From Sinorhizobium fredii USDA 257 (lineage in GTDB: Bacteria > Pseudomonadota > Alphaproteobacteria > Rhizobiales > Rhizobiaceae), in NCBI RefSeq assembly GCF_000265205.3, contig NC_018000.1:5267001-5331000 (forward strand): a stretch of DNA of 64,000 nt, given 5' to 3'. The notes beneath the pieces are model-generated. The model worked only from the letters and a program-made list of their open reading frames with translations. It made no database searches and was not told the origin of the DNA. The translations under genes were made by a program, and so were the position numbers. Every line of letters starts with the position of its first letter. The stretch's first letter is position 1. Shown here one piece after another: positions 26,727 through 34,947 of the stretch.

Positions 26727-28200
26727 GACGATCACCATCCATGGACCGCTGACATGGCGCGAGATCGCCGCCGTTGCTGACGGAGCCCACCTCGCCTTGG
26801 CCGAGCCGACGCGTCAGCGGATCATCGATGCCCGCCTGATCGTCGATGCGCTGGTCGAGCGCGGCATCCGCGGTTACGGCATCAATACGGGCGTCGGCGC
26901 GCTCTGCGATGTCGTGATCAGCCGCGAGAACCAGCAGGGCCTGTCGCGCAACATCATCCTGAGCCACGCCTGCGGCGTTGGCGACCCGCTCGCGCGAGCC
27001 GAAGCCCGCGCCGTGATGGCGGCGCAGATCGCCAATTTCGCGCACGGCTATTCCGGCGTTCGGATCGAGACGGTCGAGGCGCTGCTGGCGCTGCTCAACG
27101 CCGACATTATTCCGCTCATCCCCTCGCGCGGCTCGGTCGGCTATCTTACCCACGCCGCCGCCATAGGCCTGGTCTTGATCGGTCATGGCACGGCCATGCG
27201 CGGGGCCGAGAAGCTCAGCGGCAGGGAGGCGCTTGCCCGGGTGGGGCTGAAGCCGCTGAGGTTGCATGCGAAAGAAGGGCTCAGTCTCGTCAACGGCACG
27301 CCCTGCGCCACCGGTCAGGCGGCGCTGGCGCTGGCGCGCATGGAACGGCTCTTCGTCTGGGCCGATGCGGCCGCGGCGATGACCTATGAAAATCTGGGCA
27401 GCCAGGCCGAGGCCTTTGCCGAGGGCCCACTGGCACTGCGGCAATCGCCGGGCCTTCAGGCGGTCGGCAAGCACCTGCGCGACTGGCTGGCCGAGAGCCC
27501 GATGCTCGCCGAGACGACCCGCACGCAGGATCCTTTGAGTCTGAGAGCCGTTCCGCAGGTGCATGGAGCGGCGCGCGATGCCTTCGCTCAGGTCGCCGAG
27601 ATCGTCGACCGCGAGCTTTCGAGCGTCACCGACAATCCGGCCGTCTCCGGCGCGCCGGAGGCTCCGCGGGTGCATTCGCAGGCCCATGCCGTCGGAGCGG
27701 CGCTCGGCCTCGCCATGGACAGTCTCGCCGTCGCCGCAGCCGAAGTCGCCGCGATTTCGGAGCGCCGCATCGACCGTCTGGTGAACCCGCTCGTCAGCGG
27801 TCTCCCGGCGTTTCTTGCCGATGACAGCGGCGTCTCCTCCGGTTTCATGATTGCCCAGTACACGGCCGCGGCCCTTGTCGCCGAAAACCGCCGGCTGGCA
27901 GCGCCGGCAAGCCTTGACGGCGGCATCACCTCTGCGCTGCAGGAGGACATCCTGACGCATGCTACGCCTGCCGCTTGGAAGGTCTTGTCGATCCTCGACA
28001 ATCTCGAACGGATCCTTGCGATCGAACTGTTGGCGGCAACGCAAGCCTATGAAATGCAGCCCAGTTCCCGCGGCAGGGCACCGCGCACCGATGCACTTTA
28101 TGGCCGCATTCGCGGAGCAATCTCAACCTACACCGACGACCGGCCGATGAACGAGGATTTCGACCGGATGTGCAACCTCATGCGAGGAGTGGCACCATGA
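26719..28200 (+). CDS. hutH: HutH-like aromatic ammonia-lyase family protein lacking the MIO triad
   Basis: 493-residue member of the histidine/phenylalanine ammonia-lyase family. Most of the fold is conserved: YGINTGVGAL (Tyr53), LSHACGVG (His83), NGTPCATGQAALAL, PLVSGLPAFL, SGFMIAQYTAAAL, LQEDI. The segment that should read GSVGASGDLAPLAH is GSVGYLTHAAA (residues 138-148): the Ala-Ser-Gly that cyclises to the MIO cofactor is missing and the region is three residues shorter. The active-site Tyr of QDPYSLR is Leu (QDPLSLR). Without MIO, normal histidine deamination is not expected. It may be a different enzyme or a regulatory paralogue, with the true HutH elsewhere. Translation is coupled to hutV and hutD by overlaps. 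Confidence 0.85.
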   Translation: MTKTITIHGPLTWREIAAVADGAHLALAEPTRQRIIDARLIVDALVERGIRGYGINTGVGALCDVVISRENQQGLSRNIILSHACGVGDPLARAEARAVMAAQIANFAHGYSGVRIETVEALLALLNADIIPLIPSRGSVGYLTHAAAIGLVLIGHGTAMRGAEKLSGREALARVGLKPLRLHAKEGLSLVNGTPCATGQAALALARMERLFVWADAAAAMTYENLGSQAEAFAEGPLALRQSPGLQAVGKHLRDWLAESPMLAETTRTQDPLSLRAVPQVHGAARDAFAQVAEIVDRELSSVTDNPAVSGAPEAPRVHSQAHAVGAALGLAMDSLAVAAAEVAAISERRIDRLVNPLVSGLPAFLADDSGVSSGFMIAQYTAAALVAENRRLAAPASLDGGITSALQEDILTHATPAAWKVLSILDNLERILAIELLAATQAYEMQPSSRGRAPRTDALYGRIRGAISTYTDDRPMNEDFDRMCNLMRGVAP

Positions 28201-28772
28201 AGATCCTGCGCTCTAACGACTACAGGCACATGCCCTGGAAGAACGGCGGTGGCGAGACTGTCGAAATCGCCGTATCGCCGGATCGTGCACCGCTTTCCGA
28301 TTTCGACTGGCGCGTCAGCATGGCTACCGTTGCCAATGACGGCCTGTTCTCCAGCTTTTCCGGCATCGACCGAACGCTCTCCATCCTCGAAGGCGCCGGC
28401 ATGACGCTGCTGATCGAGGGTCGGCCGCCGAAGCTTTTGACAACTGCCGATGCACCCCTCTCCTTTCCCGCCGATGTCACGACGTCGGCTAAACTCGCGA
28501 ACGGTCCGATCACCGACCTCAATGTTATGACCCGCCGGCAGACGCTCAGGCATCGGGTGCGAAAACTCCATGTGGAGCATTCGCAACCGATCACCACCCA
28601 CGCCCGGGAACTCGTTCTCTTCTGCCACCGCGGCAGCGTCGCGCTGTCAACCGAAGGCGTCTCTGCGACCTTGCACGCACTGGATACGGCGGTGCTCCAG
28701 CACCCCGTCGCTCTCACTCTGTCGGCCGACATCGCCTCCGAAGTCTTCCTCGTCGAGATCAGTTCAGCTTAG
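28197..28772 (+). CDS. hutD: HutD family protein
   Basis: A 191-residue cupin-like protein of the HutD family. Conserved pieces are MPWKNGGGET, DFDWRVSMA, GPFSSFxG-like text (DGLFSSFSGIDRTL) and a late LELHPxxA-like region. HutD is found in many hut operons. In Pseudomonas it is proposed to limit pathway output, possibly by binding formylglutamate (literature recalled). Its ATG overlaps the stop of the hutH-like gene (ATGA). Last gene of the operon. Confidence 0.93.
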   Translation: MKILRSNDYRHMPWKNGGGETVEIAVSPDRAPLSDFDWRVSMATVANDGLFSSFSGIDRTLSILEGAGMTLLIEGRPPKLLTTADAPLSFPADVTTSAKLANGPITDLNVMTRRQTLRHRVRKLHVEHSQPITTHARELVLFCHRGSVALSTEGVSATLHALDTAVLQHPVALTLSADIASEVFLVEISSA

Positions 28773-28788
28773 AGCACCTTAGAGCACC
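28769..28788. repeat. Tandem 10-base duplication at convergent stop codons
   Basis: TTAGAGCACC occurs twice in tandem. The first copy supplies the hutD TAG stop and the second supplies the TAA stop of the convergent small membrane-protein gene on the other strand. It is probably a local slippage duplication. Confidence 0.6.
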
Positions 28789-29027
28789 AAGGCGTATCGG
28801 ATCGCACCGAAGAGCAAGAGGATTGCACCGGCAGCCATCAATGCCGCCGCGTGCCAGTTCCGCGTCAGCCCGAGGAAGCTCAAGCCCTGGTGCCGGGGCT
28901 CCAGCGTCTTCGGATCGTTTTCATCGGGGCTTGGCGGTTCACTTAGCCGTCGTCGGCCAAGCGCCTCCCACGTCATCACGAGAACGCCGCAGATAAACAG
29001 GAATGCACCGGCGAGGACTGCCCACAC
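28779..29027 (-). CDS. Hypothetical two-span membrane protein
   Basis: An 82-residue protein beginning at GTG (29025-29027) with GGAG upstream. Two hydrophobic segments (about residues 2-20 and 60-80) flank a polar, Pro/Glu-rich middle, so it should be an inner-membrane hairpin with a soluble loop. No family recognised. It is convergent with hutD and stands alone. Confidence 0.55.
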   Translation of the reverse strand: MWAVLAGAFLFICGVLVMTWEALGRRRLSEPPSPDENDPKTLEPRHQGLSFLGLTRNWHAAALMAAGAILLLFGAIRYALVL

Positions 29028-29062
29028 GCGCTTTGCTCCGCAAATCGACGCGCGATCACGCC

Positions 29063-29251
29063 TCAGCGTGTGCGCGTTTGAGGACGCACGACATTCATCT
29101 GAAGCTCATGGGCCGAAGCATATCTGCCGAGGACCTTGATCAGGCGCTGCTCCTCGGCCTTGTGAATGCCGCTCCGCCTGCAATACTCCGCGACGTCCCA
29201 GACATGCTTGGCATCGGTCTTTTCGAGCTTGCGGATGTCCGTGTGTCTCAT
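29063..29251 (-). CDS. Small DUF3606-like hypothetical protein
   Basis: A 62-residue protein with an exceptionally good ribosome site (GGAGGTGAAG before ATG). The middle (HVWDVAEYCRRSGIHKAEEQRLIKVLG) resembles the DUF3606 pattern of a short helix-turn-helix-like unit seen in many small rhizobial stress proteins; this assignment is tentative. The C-terminus is basic. It could be a nucleic-acid-binding or general stress protein. Confidence 0.6.
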   Translation of the reverse strand: MRHTDIRKLEKTDAKHVWDVAEYCRRSGIHKAEEQRLIKVLGRYASAHELQMNVVRPQTRTR

Positions 29252-29331
29252 TCTTCACCTCCCACCTCTGCCGAAAAACGCCGGCAGGGCGGTTTGGTTC
29301 CACATTCCTCGCCAAGGTTCGCGACAACCAG

Positions 29332-29705
29332 TTACGCCTTTCCGGCCGCGGCCGTGACGCCGTTCGCTGCCTCCCGGGCCTCCGTACCCTCGGACATGCA
29401 GTTGCGGCGTCGAGGTTTTCTATTCCCATGAAGCCGTTCTCGGCGTCGCTCACGCGGGTCAGCTCGTCGATCTTGGCCTGCAGCGCGATCTCGTCGCGGT
29501 TCTGAGAGTTCGGAAGCACGAACACCATCAGAAATGTTGTGATCGTCGTGCAGGTGTTGACGGCGAGCTGCCATTTTGCCGAGAAATCGAAGAGCGGCCC
29601 GCACACGGCCCAGATGTCGATCGCCGAGAACGCCACGGCAAAAGTGATCGGCCTCCCGGCGAAACTGGAAATTTGGTTCGAAAATCAGGTAAAGATCGGC
29701 TGCAT
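29332..29705 (-). pseudogene. Disrupted low-affinity iron permease (FET4-like) family gene
   Basis: From an ATG at 29703-29705, with GGAAGGAG upstream, the frame reads MQPIFT and then hits TGA at codon 7 (29685-29687), where relatives have Arg (IFTRFS...). A CGA-to-TGA change would explain it. The frame then continues as a recognisable low-affinity iron permease protein: FAGRPITFAVAFSAIDIWAV, KWQLAVNTCTTITTFLMVF, PNSQNRDEIALQAKIDELTR. After GIENLD it drifts out of frame, and the expected C-terminal helix (MSEGTEAREAANG) is in another frame, so there is also an indel. Two independent lesions make this a pseudogene, unless translation restarts downstream. Confidence 0.7.
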
Positions 29706-29897
29706 CTGGCGGTCTCCTTCCGAAAACCGCGAACGCGGCGACGGCCCCGCTTGGTTCCTATCGGCCAGATTCCCGGACAGTCCATATACGGAACAAATCG
29801 CCCTGCCTGCCGTTCAGCCTGTGCCGATACGAGCGGCAGCCGAAGCCGCCACCAGAGCGACGGCGGAGGAGAAAATGCCAGGACGGAAGAGGTTCCG

Positions 29898-30296
29898 ATG
29901 CCTCAGAAAGAGAACAAGCTTCAGAAACTCACATTGATGCTCGGCCAGACTGTCGCCGCGATGCGCGTTAACGAGATGTTGATGTGCCGTTTGATGCACT
30001 GGATTGCCGCGCAGACGGACGACCCGCAACGGTTCATTGCAGAGGCCGTGGAGGACGTCCGACACGAGCTGCGGAGCGGGGCCGCAGTGGATGGCAGCAC
30101 GGTCATGGCCGAGGCGGCCAAGGAGGCTCTGGAATATCTCGACAATCTCTCCACCGAGATGTTGGCCATCAGGAGGCGCACACGTCGCCCCGGCGAGACC
30201 AACGGCCTCTCGCCGTTGGACGGTCATCGCTTCCCCTCGTTCACATCCGCCCTGGAAGGGCATTTGAACATCTCCCCTCAACACCATGATCGCTGA
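29898..30296 (+). CDS. Hypothetical protein, helical
   Basis: A 132-residue protein (MPQKENKLQKLTLML...) with AGAGG upstream of the ATG. Mainly helical and amphipathic, with acidic stretches (EAVEDVRHELRS, EAAKEALEYLDNL) and a polar tail. No signal peptide, membrane segment or recognised domain. The in-frame region before the ATG is not coding-like. Located in the gene-poor accessory stretch between hut and the reductase genes. Function unknown. Confidence 0.55.
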   Translation: MPQKENKLQKLTLMLGQTVAAMRVNEMLMCRLMHWIAAQTDDPQRFIAEAVEDVRHELRSGAAVDGSTVMAEAAKEALEYLDNLSTEMLAIRRRTRRPGETNGLSPLDGHRFPSFTSALEGHLNISPQHHDR

Positions 30297-30330
30297 CAAA
30301 TATGCCGGAGGAGCCTCGGCGCCTCTCTTC

Positions 30331-30909
30331 TCACTGCGCCCCGTGGTGCGGCACGGATTTCGGCTCCTCTTCCAGGAGGGTATAGGGCCCCTCCGGACAT
30401 TGGACGTCCGGATTGACCGGATGGAATAGGCCGAGCGGGTTCGGTTTGAAGATCCAGGCATGCAGATCATAATGATGCAGTTGTGCCGGCAGGAGCGGCT
30501 CATGACCCTCCATCGGCCCGTCAAAGGGCTGCCCAAACAGCTCAGGTTTAGGCTTGACGCCCGTCGCGAGCGGTATCAGCCATTCGACCGCAACCAGCTG
30601 CAGCTTGTCGCCAACCGGCTCGTAGACCAGCAGAGTGGGCTTCATCGGATCGGGCACCGGGCCGATCAAGGCGGGGTTCAGGAAATGCACCCCCATCGTG
30701 CCGCTCGCGAACGTGACGCAGCCCAGCGTCGAGAAGTAGCCGTCGCGCACGGCAACCACCGGATCCTGGTATTTTTCCAGCGACGCCTTGAGCTTCTCGA
30801 GCTCCGGCGGAAGCTTGTCGGACGCATTCACCAGATGTGCGGCCATGAAAGCAATGACTGCCGCCAGACAGCTTGGCCACAGACAACGCAGCACCGAAGA
30901 CACAGGCAT
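30331..30909 (-). CDS. Hypothetical exported protein
   Basis: A 192-residue protein with a signal peptide (CLWPSCLAAVIAFMAAHLVNA), hence probably periplasmic. The mature part contains KYQDPVVAVRDGYFSTLGCVTF, GTMGVHFLNP and, near the end, HYDLHAWIFKPNPLGLFHPVNP; the clustered His and the single Cys could bind metal. GGAGG lies 8 bases before the ATG. I believe similar uncharacterised proteins exist in other rhizobia, but I cannot name a family. Transcribed alone. Confidence 0.6.
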   Translation of the reverse strand: MPVSSVLRCLWPSCLAAVIAFMAAHLVNASDKLPPELEKLKASLEKYQDPVVAVRDGYFSTLGCVTFASGTMGVHFLNPALIGPVPDPMKPTLLVYEPVGDKLQLVAVEWLIPLATGVKPKPELFGQPFDGPMEGHEPLLPAQLHHYDLHAWIFKPNPLGLFHPVNPDVQCPEGPYTLLEEEPKSVPHHGAQ

Positions 30910-31092
30910 GGCTCGGTCCTCCCTCGCTCCACCGCCTCCCGCGAGGAGCAGGCGCCATAATACTGCGGGCTACGTCTGCGCACCATTCATGCGATTGGGT
31001 TAGTGCCGTTCTCGATCATGCGGGAAGCAGGAAAACTCCTACTCCGGCCCGCGGCCGCTGACGTCGGGTTGGCCCCCACTGATCGAGCAGGC

Positions 31093-31128
31093 CAGAAAAC
31101 GTAGGAGGGGCGCCCATGGCACCCCTCC
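31093..31128 (-). terminator. Hairpin with T-run after the DUF1127 gene
   Basis: GGAGGGG and CCCCTCC (31104-31110 and 31122-31128) pair, extended inside by GCC/GGC around a 3-base loop. On the minus strand the stem is followed by TACGTTTT. It lies about 35 bases after the stop of the DUF1127 gene and looks like its intrinsic terminator. Confidence 0.5.
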
Positions 31129-31162
31129 GCGGACCCCGCGCTCGCCCCGGTCGGGCGGCACT

Positions 31163-31399
31163 TCAAAGCCGTACATCCCAAAGGGAAAATCTGACTTCCA
31201 GCAGCCGGTCCTCATTCTCGGGAAGACCGATGTCGCGGCGCATGCGATCGGACAGATGGGAGACTTGGTTCGTCATTTGACGATGTCTCCAGAGTGCCAG
31301 AAGCAACGCACGCACAGTCTTCCTGGCGCCAAATTTCCGGAACAGGTCATCGACCGTTGCGGCAAGGGTATCAACAACCAATAATTGTGTTTCGCGCAT
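31163..31399 (-). CDS. DUF1127 domain small protein
   Basis: A 78-residue protein whose C-terminal half matches DUF1127 (HLSDRMRRDIGLPENED), a short helical unit common in alphaproteobacteria. DUF1127 proteins have been tied to RNA turnover, phosphate and carbon metabolism and stress in Agrobacterium and Rhodobacter (recalled). The N-terminal part (VDTLAATVDDLFRKFGARKTVRALLLALWRHRQM) forms an amphipathic helix. Monocistronic, with a hairpin terminator downstream. Confidence 0.78.
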   Translation of the reverse strand: MRETQLLVVDTLAATVDDLFRKFGARKTVRALLLALWRHRQMTNQVSHLSDRMRRDIGLPENEDRLLEVRFSLWDVRL

Positions 31400-31930
31400 G
31401 ATTTTCCGTCCCGGCGCACGACGCGGCCAGGTCCTCTCGAAGGTCAGAAAGACGCGCGGGTGCGGACGCGAAATACGAGCAAATCGCTCCGTCAGCCGGT
31501 CACGTCAAGTCAAGTTGGGATAGCGCCAATCAGCGGAAATCCGGGCTTTAATAGCCCTGGACACAAAGTAGGCTCGGGCTGGATGCACGATGCATCGAGG
31601 CCACAGCAGCCGTTCCGCGAGTGAGGCGCACAGTCACGAGAATAGTATCCATTTCACGCCTCCTCTGGCTTGAATTGCAAGTGACGCCAACATACACGAG
31701 TCCGGCCGATTGGCAAATACACAATTTCGGATTGCAGCAATCGCCACCGGATCCGTTGCAGGACCGCAACACTTTGCCGCTCCCATCAACGGCGGGTCAG
31801 CGTACATGCGGTTTACAGCCTCCGGCCGTTCGCAACACGGCTCGAGACGAACATATTGGACCGGCCTTGAGCGGCCGGTCCAACCAGAGCCTGCATGGGG
31901 CTGATCGCGGCTGAGCGATCGCTGATTGCC
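31400..31930. other. Gene-poor stretch, 530 bases
   Basis: Between the DUF1127 gene and the aldo-keto reductase gene I see no convincing gene. Base composition is less GC-biased than the neighbours, and short frames on both strands look random, apart from one possible 34-codon frame listed separately. No operator or hairpin stood out. Confidence 0.5.
31548..31652 (-). CDS. Possible 34-codon small protein (weak)
   Basis: ATG at 31650-31652 preceded by GAGGAGGCGTGAA, an unusually good ribosome site for a non-gene region. The predicted peptide starts MDTILVTVRLTRG, ends in VQGY and has no recognisable feature. It could be a chance match or a tiny unannotated protein. The ribosome site is the only support. 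Confidence 0.22.
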   Translation of the reverse strand: MDTILVTVRLTRGTAAVASMHRASSPSLLCVQGY

Positions 31931-32932
31931 CTAGTTGCCGAGAATCGCGTCGATTTCCGCCATCGTGGCTGCCGGCAACGCGCCCTTCTCGAGCACGGCG
32001 AGATTCTCGCGCACCTGCACCTCCGTCTTGAAACCGGGAATGGGAAAGGTGTTGGGTGAACGGGCGAGAATCCAGCCGAGTGCCCCTTGCGCCAAGGTCC
32101 GGCCGCCGGTCTGCAGCAGCTCCCGTACTTCGGCAAGGCGCTTGAGATGATCGGCACGCGGCCGCCCGTCCTCGAAGAAACGCACCCAGCTGTGCCCGGC
32201 CGCGCGCACGTCGTTTGCGGGCAAGCGCGTATCCGCCCGGAACTTGCCGGTCAGGAATCCCATCGCCAAGGGCGAGCGATTAAGGCTGGCAAGATCGTTG
32301 CATTCGCACATCGCAAGCATGTCCGGCCCATCCGCGAAAACGTTCAGCTCCTGCTGAACCGCGACGAAATGCGGGAATTTCACCAGTCGCTTCGCCGCGG
32401 CGGCGTTATCCGTACTCCAGCCCCAGAAACGGATGGCACCTTGTTCCACCAGCTTTTCGAGCGTCTCGCCGGCCGCATCCGCCTGATCGCCTGAAAGTTC
32501 CCCGACATGAATTTGATAAAGGTCGATATAATCGGTGCTGAGACGCTGGAGCGATGCCGCGCAGGCCTCGTTGATGTAAGCGGGACTGACATCGGTGCTG
32601 ATGAGAGCGCGGGCGGCGCGATCGTAGGTGTATCCGAACTTCGTTGCGATGATAGCGTCGCCTCTTCGCCCGCTGAGTGCCCGGCCGATCACCTCTTCGC
32701 TGTGCCCGGTTCCGTAGGCATCGGCCGTGTCGATCAGCGATGCACCCATTTCGAGCCCGAGACGAATGGCGCGGATCGACTGCTCGTCATCGACCTCACC
32801 CCAACCATCCGGCTTTCCACGAAGGGTGAAATAGCCGCCGATCGCCCAACCACCTAAGCCAATGGCTCCAGCCGAGAGGCCGGAACGTCCCAATGGTCTG
32901 CGTCCGATCGTAGAGATGTCGCTGGCAAGCAT
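31931..32932 (-). CDS. Aldo/keto reductase
   Basis: A 333-residue NADPH-dependent oxidoreductase of the AKR fold. The catalytic tetrad is visible: Asp in DTADAYG, Tyr in AYGTGHSE, Lys in IATKFGY and His in YQIHVGE. The C-terminal cofactor part contains PIPGFKTEVQVRENL. It resembles general-stress AKRs (YhdN, IolS/AKR11-13 types) acting on small aldehydes or sugars. Start MLASDISTIG is supported by GGGAAGGGAAC upstream. Transcribed alone; a direct repeat lies in its upstream region. Confidence 0.92.
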   Translation of the reverse strand: MLASDISTIGRRPLGRSGLSAGAIGLGGWAIGGYFTLRGKPDGWGEVDDEQSIRAIRLGLEMGASLIDTADAYGTGHSEEVIGRALSGRRGDAIIATKFGYTYDRAARALISTDVSPAYINEACAASLQRLSTDYIDLYQIHVGELSGDQADAAGETLEKLVEQGAIRFWGWSTDNAAAAKRLVKFPHFVAVQQELNVFADGPDMLAMCECNDLASLNRSPLAMGFLTGKFRADTRLPANDVRAAGHSWVRFFEDGRPRADHLKRLAEVRELLQTGGRTLAQGALGWILARSPNTFPIPGFKTEVQVRENLAVLEKGALPAATMAEIDAILGN

Positions 32933-33022
32933 GGCGTTCCCTTCCCTTGGTGGTGCGGCGGTGACCAACCATGTCATCGGAAGTCGGCGATCAGAAGCTC
33001 GGATTCCGCAAGGTGTTTTTCA

Positions 33023-33057
33023 GAAATGAAAAACTACTTCACGATAGGAAATGAAAA
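33023..33057. repeat. Direct repeat GAAATGAAAA x2 upstream of the aldo/keto reductase
   Basis: GAAATGAAAA occurs at 33023-33032 and 33048-33057, 25 bases apart start to start, about 90 bases upstream of the reductase start in an A-rich patch. It could be a regulator binding site or simply an A-rich promoter element. Confidence 0.35.
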
Positions 33058-33082
33058 GCGCCGCTGACAGGACCCTTGGGGG

Positions 33083-34072
33083 TTATCGTCTGAAGATGTA
33101 GATCGCGCCGCCGGCATCGTCGGATACGAGGACCGAACCGTCCGGCGCTTCCTTAACGTCCACCGGCCGGCCGACATCCCTGAGGAAGGTCGTCGCCGAC
33201 ACCGGCCGGCCGCCCCGAAAGCGCAGCCGCACGACCTGATACCCGACGGGCACGGACCGGTCCCAACTGCCATGCTGGGCGACCAACGCGTCGCCGCCGA
33301 GGCTGCGGAAGAAATGGATGCCCAACGCCGCGACATGGGCCTGAAAGTTGAAAACGGGTGCTATCTGGCGGGCGGGCGGCGGCGCCTGCTCAAACCCTTT
33401 AAGCCGGATCTGGCCTCCGAAATAGGGAAACCCGTAAAAGCCGCCCGGTCGGAGCGCGTTCAGCTCGTCGGGCGGGATGTCGTCGCCCATCCGGTCGGCG
33501 CCGTTGTCGGTAAAGAACATGGTGCCGCCGCGCCAATCAAAGCCGACCGAATTGCGCACGCCCCAGGCGACGCGTCGTAGGCCGGAGCCGTCCTGGGTCA
33601 TGCTGACGATCGTGCCTTGCAGCCCGCGCGGCAAGCAGATGTTGCAAGGTGATCCGAACGACACATAGAGCCGCGAATCGGGACCGATGGCGATATAGCG
33701 AAAACTATGGGCTCCCGAATTCGGCAGGTCCCGGCGAATATCGCGCCGGCCGCTGAGAGCGCCGCCGGGCCCGATGTCGAAGGCCGTAACGCTGTCCCTC
33801 GAGGCGACGAACAAGCGGTCGCGGGCGCATGCGACGCCGTTCGGAGCGGAGAACCCGGAGGCGACACGCCGGGCACGGCCGCCTGACAACGGCACGGCAT
33901 AGACCGAGGAGCCCTTCGTCCCGACGAACAACATGTCGCCGCAGACCGCCATTTCGCGCGCGGCGGGAACGCGGGCAAGCAGTTCGGCCCGTGCCGGGCC
34001 GGCAACGCCGAAGGCGACAGTCGCGACAGCGGCAAGCGCGAGAAATCCGGCTTTGGCGGCAAAGACGTCCAT
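33083..34072 (-). CDS. Periplasmic soluble aldose/sorbosone dehydrogenase-like beta-propeller
   Basis: A 329-residue exported protein with a signal peptide (FLALAAVATVAFGVAGPARA). The mature domain is a six-bladed propeller of the PQQ-dependent sugar / L-sorbosone dehydrogenase family: SGFSAPNGVAC, HSFRYIAIGPDSRLYVSFGSPCN, GVRNSVGFDWR, FFTDNGADRMGDDIPPDELN, FNFQAHVAALGIHF, GRPVDVKEAPDGSVLVSDD. Relatives oxidise sugars or sugar aldehydes with PQQ, but cofactor use here cannot be judged. Next to, and same strand as, the aldo/keto reductase, with a 150-base gap. Confidence 0.88.
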   Translation of the reverse strand: MDVFAAKAGFLALAAVATVAFGVAGPARAELLARVPAAREMAVCGDMLFVGTKGSSVYAVPLSGGRARRVASGFSAPNGVACARDRLFVASRDSVTAFDIGPGGALSGRRDIRRDLPNSGAHSFRYIAIGPDSRLYVSFGSPCNICLPRGLQGTIVSMTQDGSGLRRVAWGVRNSVGFDWRGGTMFFTDNGADRMGDDIPPDELNALRPGGFYGFPYFGGQIRLKGFEQAPPPARQIAPVFNFQAHVAALGIHFFRSLGGDALVAQHGSWDRSVPVGYQVVRLRFRGGRPVSATTFLRDVGRPVDVKEAPDGSVLVSDDAGGAIYIFRR

Positions 34073-34177
34073 CGGCGCCCTCCGAATACAAGCTGAATTG
34101 CTGGAGGGAATTGGAGCGGTTTATTGTCGTGTCAAGCCGGAGCCCAGACCTCACGGTGAAGTGATCGATTCGTGGAC

Positions 34178-34945
34178 CTACCGGTTCGTGGAGCCGATGA
34201 GCGGCGTCGGCTCGCCCATGAAGGGCCGCTCCCCCTTGCGCACCAGATAGACCTCCCGCTCCGGGTTCGCTTCGATGACGAAGCCGGCGCTGCGCAGCAT
34301 CGCCTCGACGCCGGCGCGGTTCGGGATGAACCAGTTGGTGGGATCGTCGGCGAAGCGATGCTCGACGAAGAACAGCTTGGGATAGTCCGGACGATCGAAA
34401 ATATCCCACTCACCGAAGTCGTAATCGGCTTCGAGCGGCGAGACCGACTTGGCTCCGCGCTGCATGCACTGGAAAAGCATCTGGTCACCGACCACGTGCT
34501 CGTAGAGGAGATCGAGCGCCAGCAGCGGATGGCGCAGATGGTAAAGAACACCCATGAAGATCACCAGGTCGAACCTGTCGCGAAGCTGCGCCACGTCATA
34601 GACGGACATCAGCCTGAACTCGATCCGCATTCCGGCCTGTTCGGCGGCGAATTTCGCTTGCCGTAGATAGCGAGGATCGGAATCGATGCCAAGCACCCGG
34701 CCGGCGTTGCGGCGCTTCATCTCCTGCGAATAGAACCCAGCATTGCAGCCGATATCGAGCACGCTGCGGCCTTCGAGGTCCTCCGGCACCACATGCTTGA
34801 ACGCTTTCCATTTCACCGCAGGGTAATCGCCGAGAAAGTGATCGGGAGATGTTTCGACGCCCGCGATCCGCATGTTGTGGAACCAGGGTCCGAGTGCCAG
34901 GATCTCGTCCTCGATCGCTGTTCGGTATTTCGTCTCCTGAACCAT
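34178..34945 (-). CDS. SAM-dependent methyltransferase (CmoB-like fold) of the glycan cluster
   Basis: A 255-residue class I methyltransferase. The SAM-binding motif I is VLDIGCNAGFYS, then GIDSDPRYLRQA and FDLVIFMGVLYHL. The N-terminal region (GPWFHNMRI, HFLGDYPAVKWKAFKHVVPEDLEGR) resembles the CmoB-related subgroup, which in a set of proteobacteria lies in conserved sugar clusters (I recall the TIGR04290 family). It probably methylates a sugar or cyclitol. Last gene of the eight-gene minus-strand operon, starting 2 bases after the UDP-glucuronate decarboxylase-like gene stop. Confidence 0.87.
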   Translation of the reverse strand: MVQETKYRTAIEDEILALGPWFHNMRIAGVETSPDHFLGDYPAVKWKAFKHVVPEDLEGRSVLDIGCNAGFYSQEMKRRNAGRVLGIDSDPRYLRQAKFAAEQAGMRIEFRLMSVYDVAQLRDRFDLVIFMGVLYHLRHPLLALDLLYEHVVGDQMLFQCMQRGAKSVSPLEADYDFGEWDIFDRPDYPKLFFVEHRFADDPTNWFIPNRAGVEAMLRSAGFVIEANPEREVYLVRKGERPFMGEPTPLIGSTNR

Positions 34946-34947
34946 GA

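Noticed and set aside
26557..28044. 495-codon minus-strand frame opposite the hutH-like gene
   Set aside because: Antisense shadow; the plus strand encodes a recognisable ammonia-lyase-family protein.
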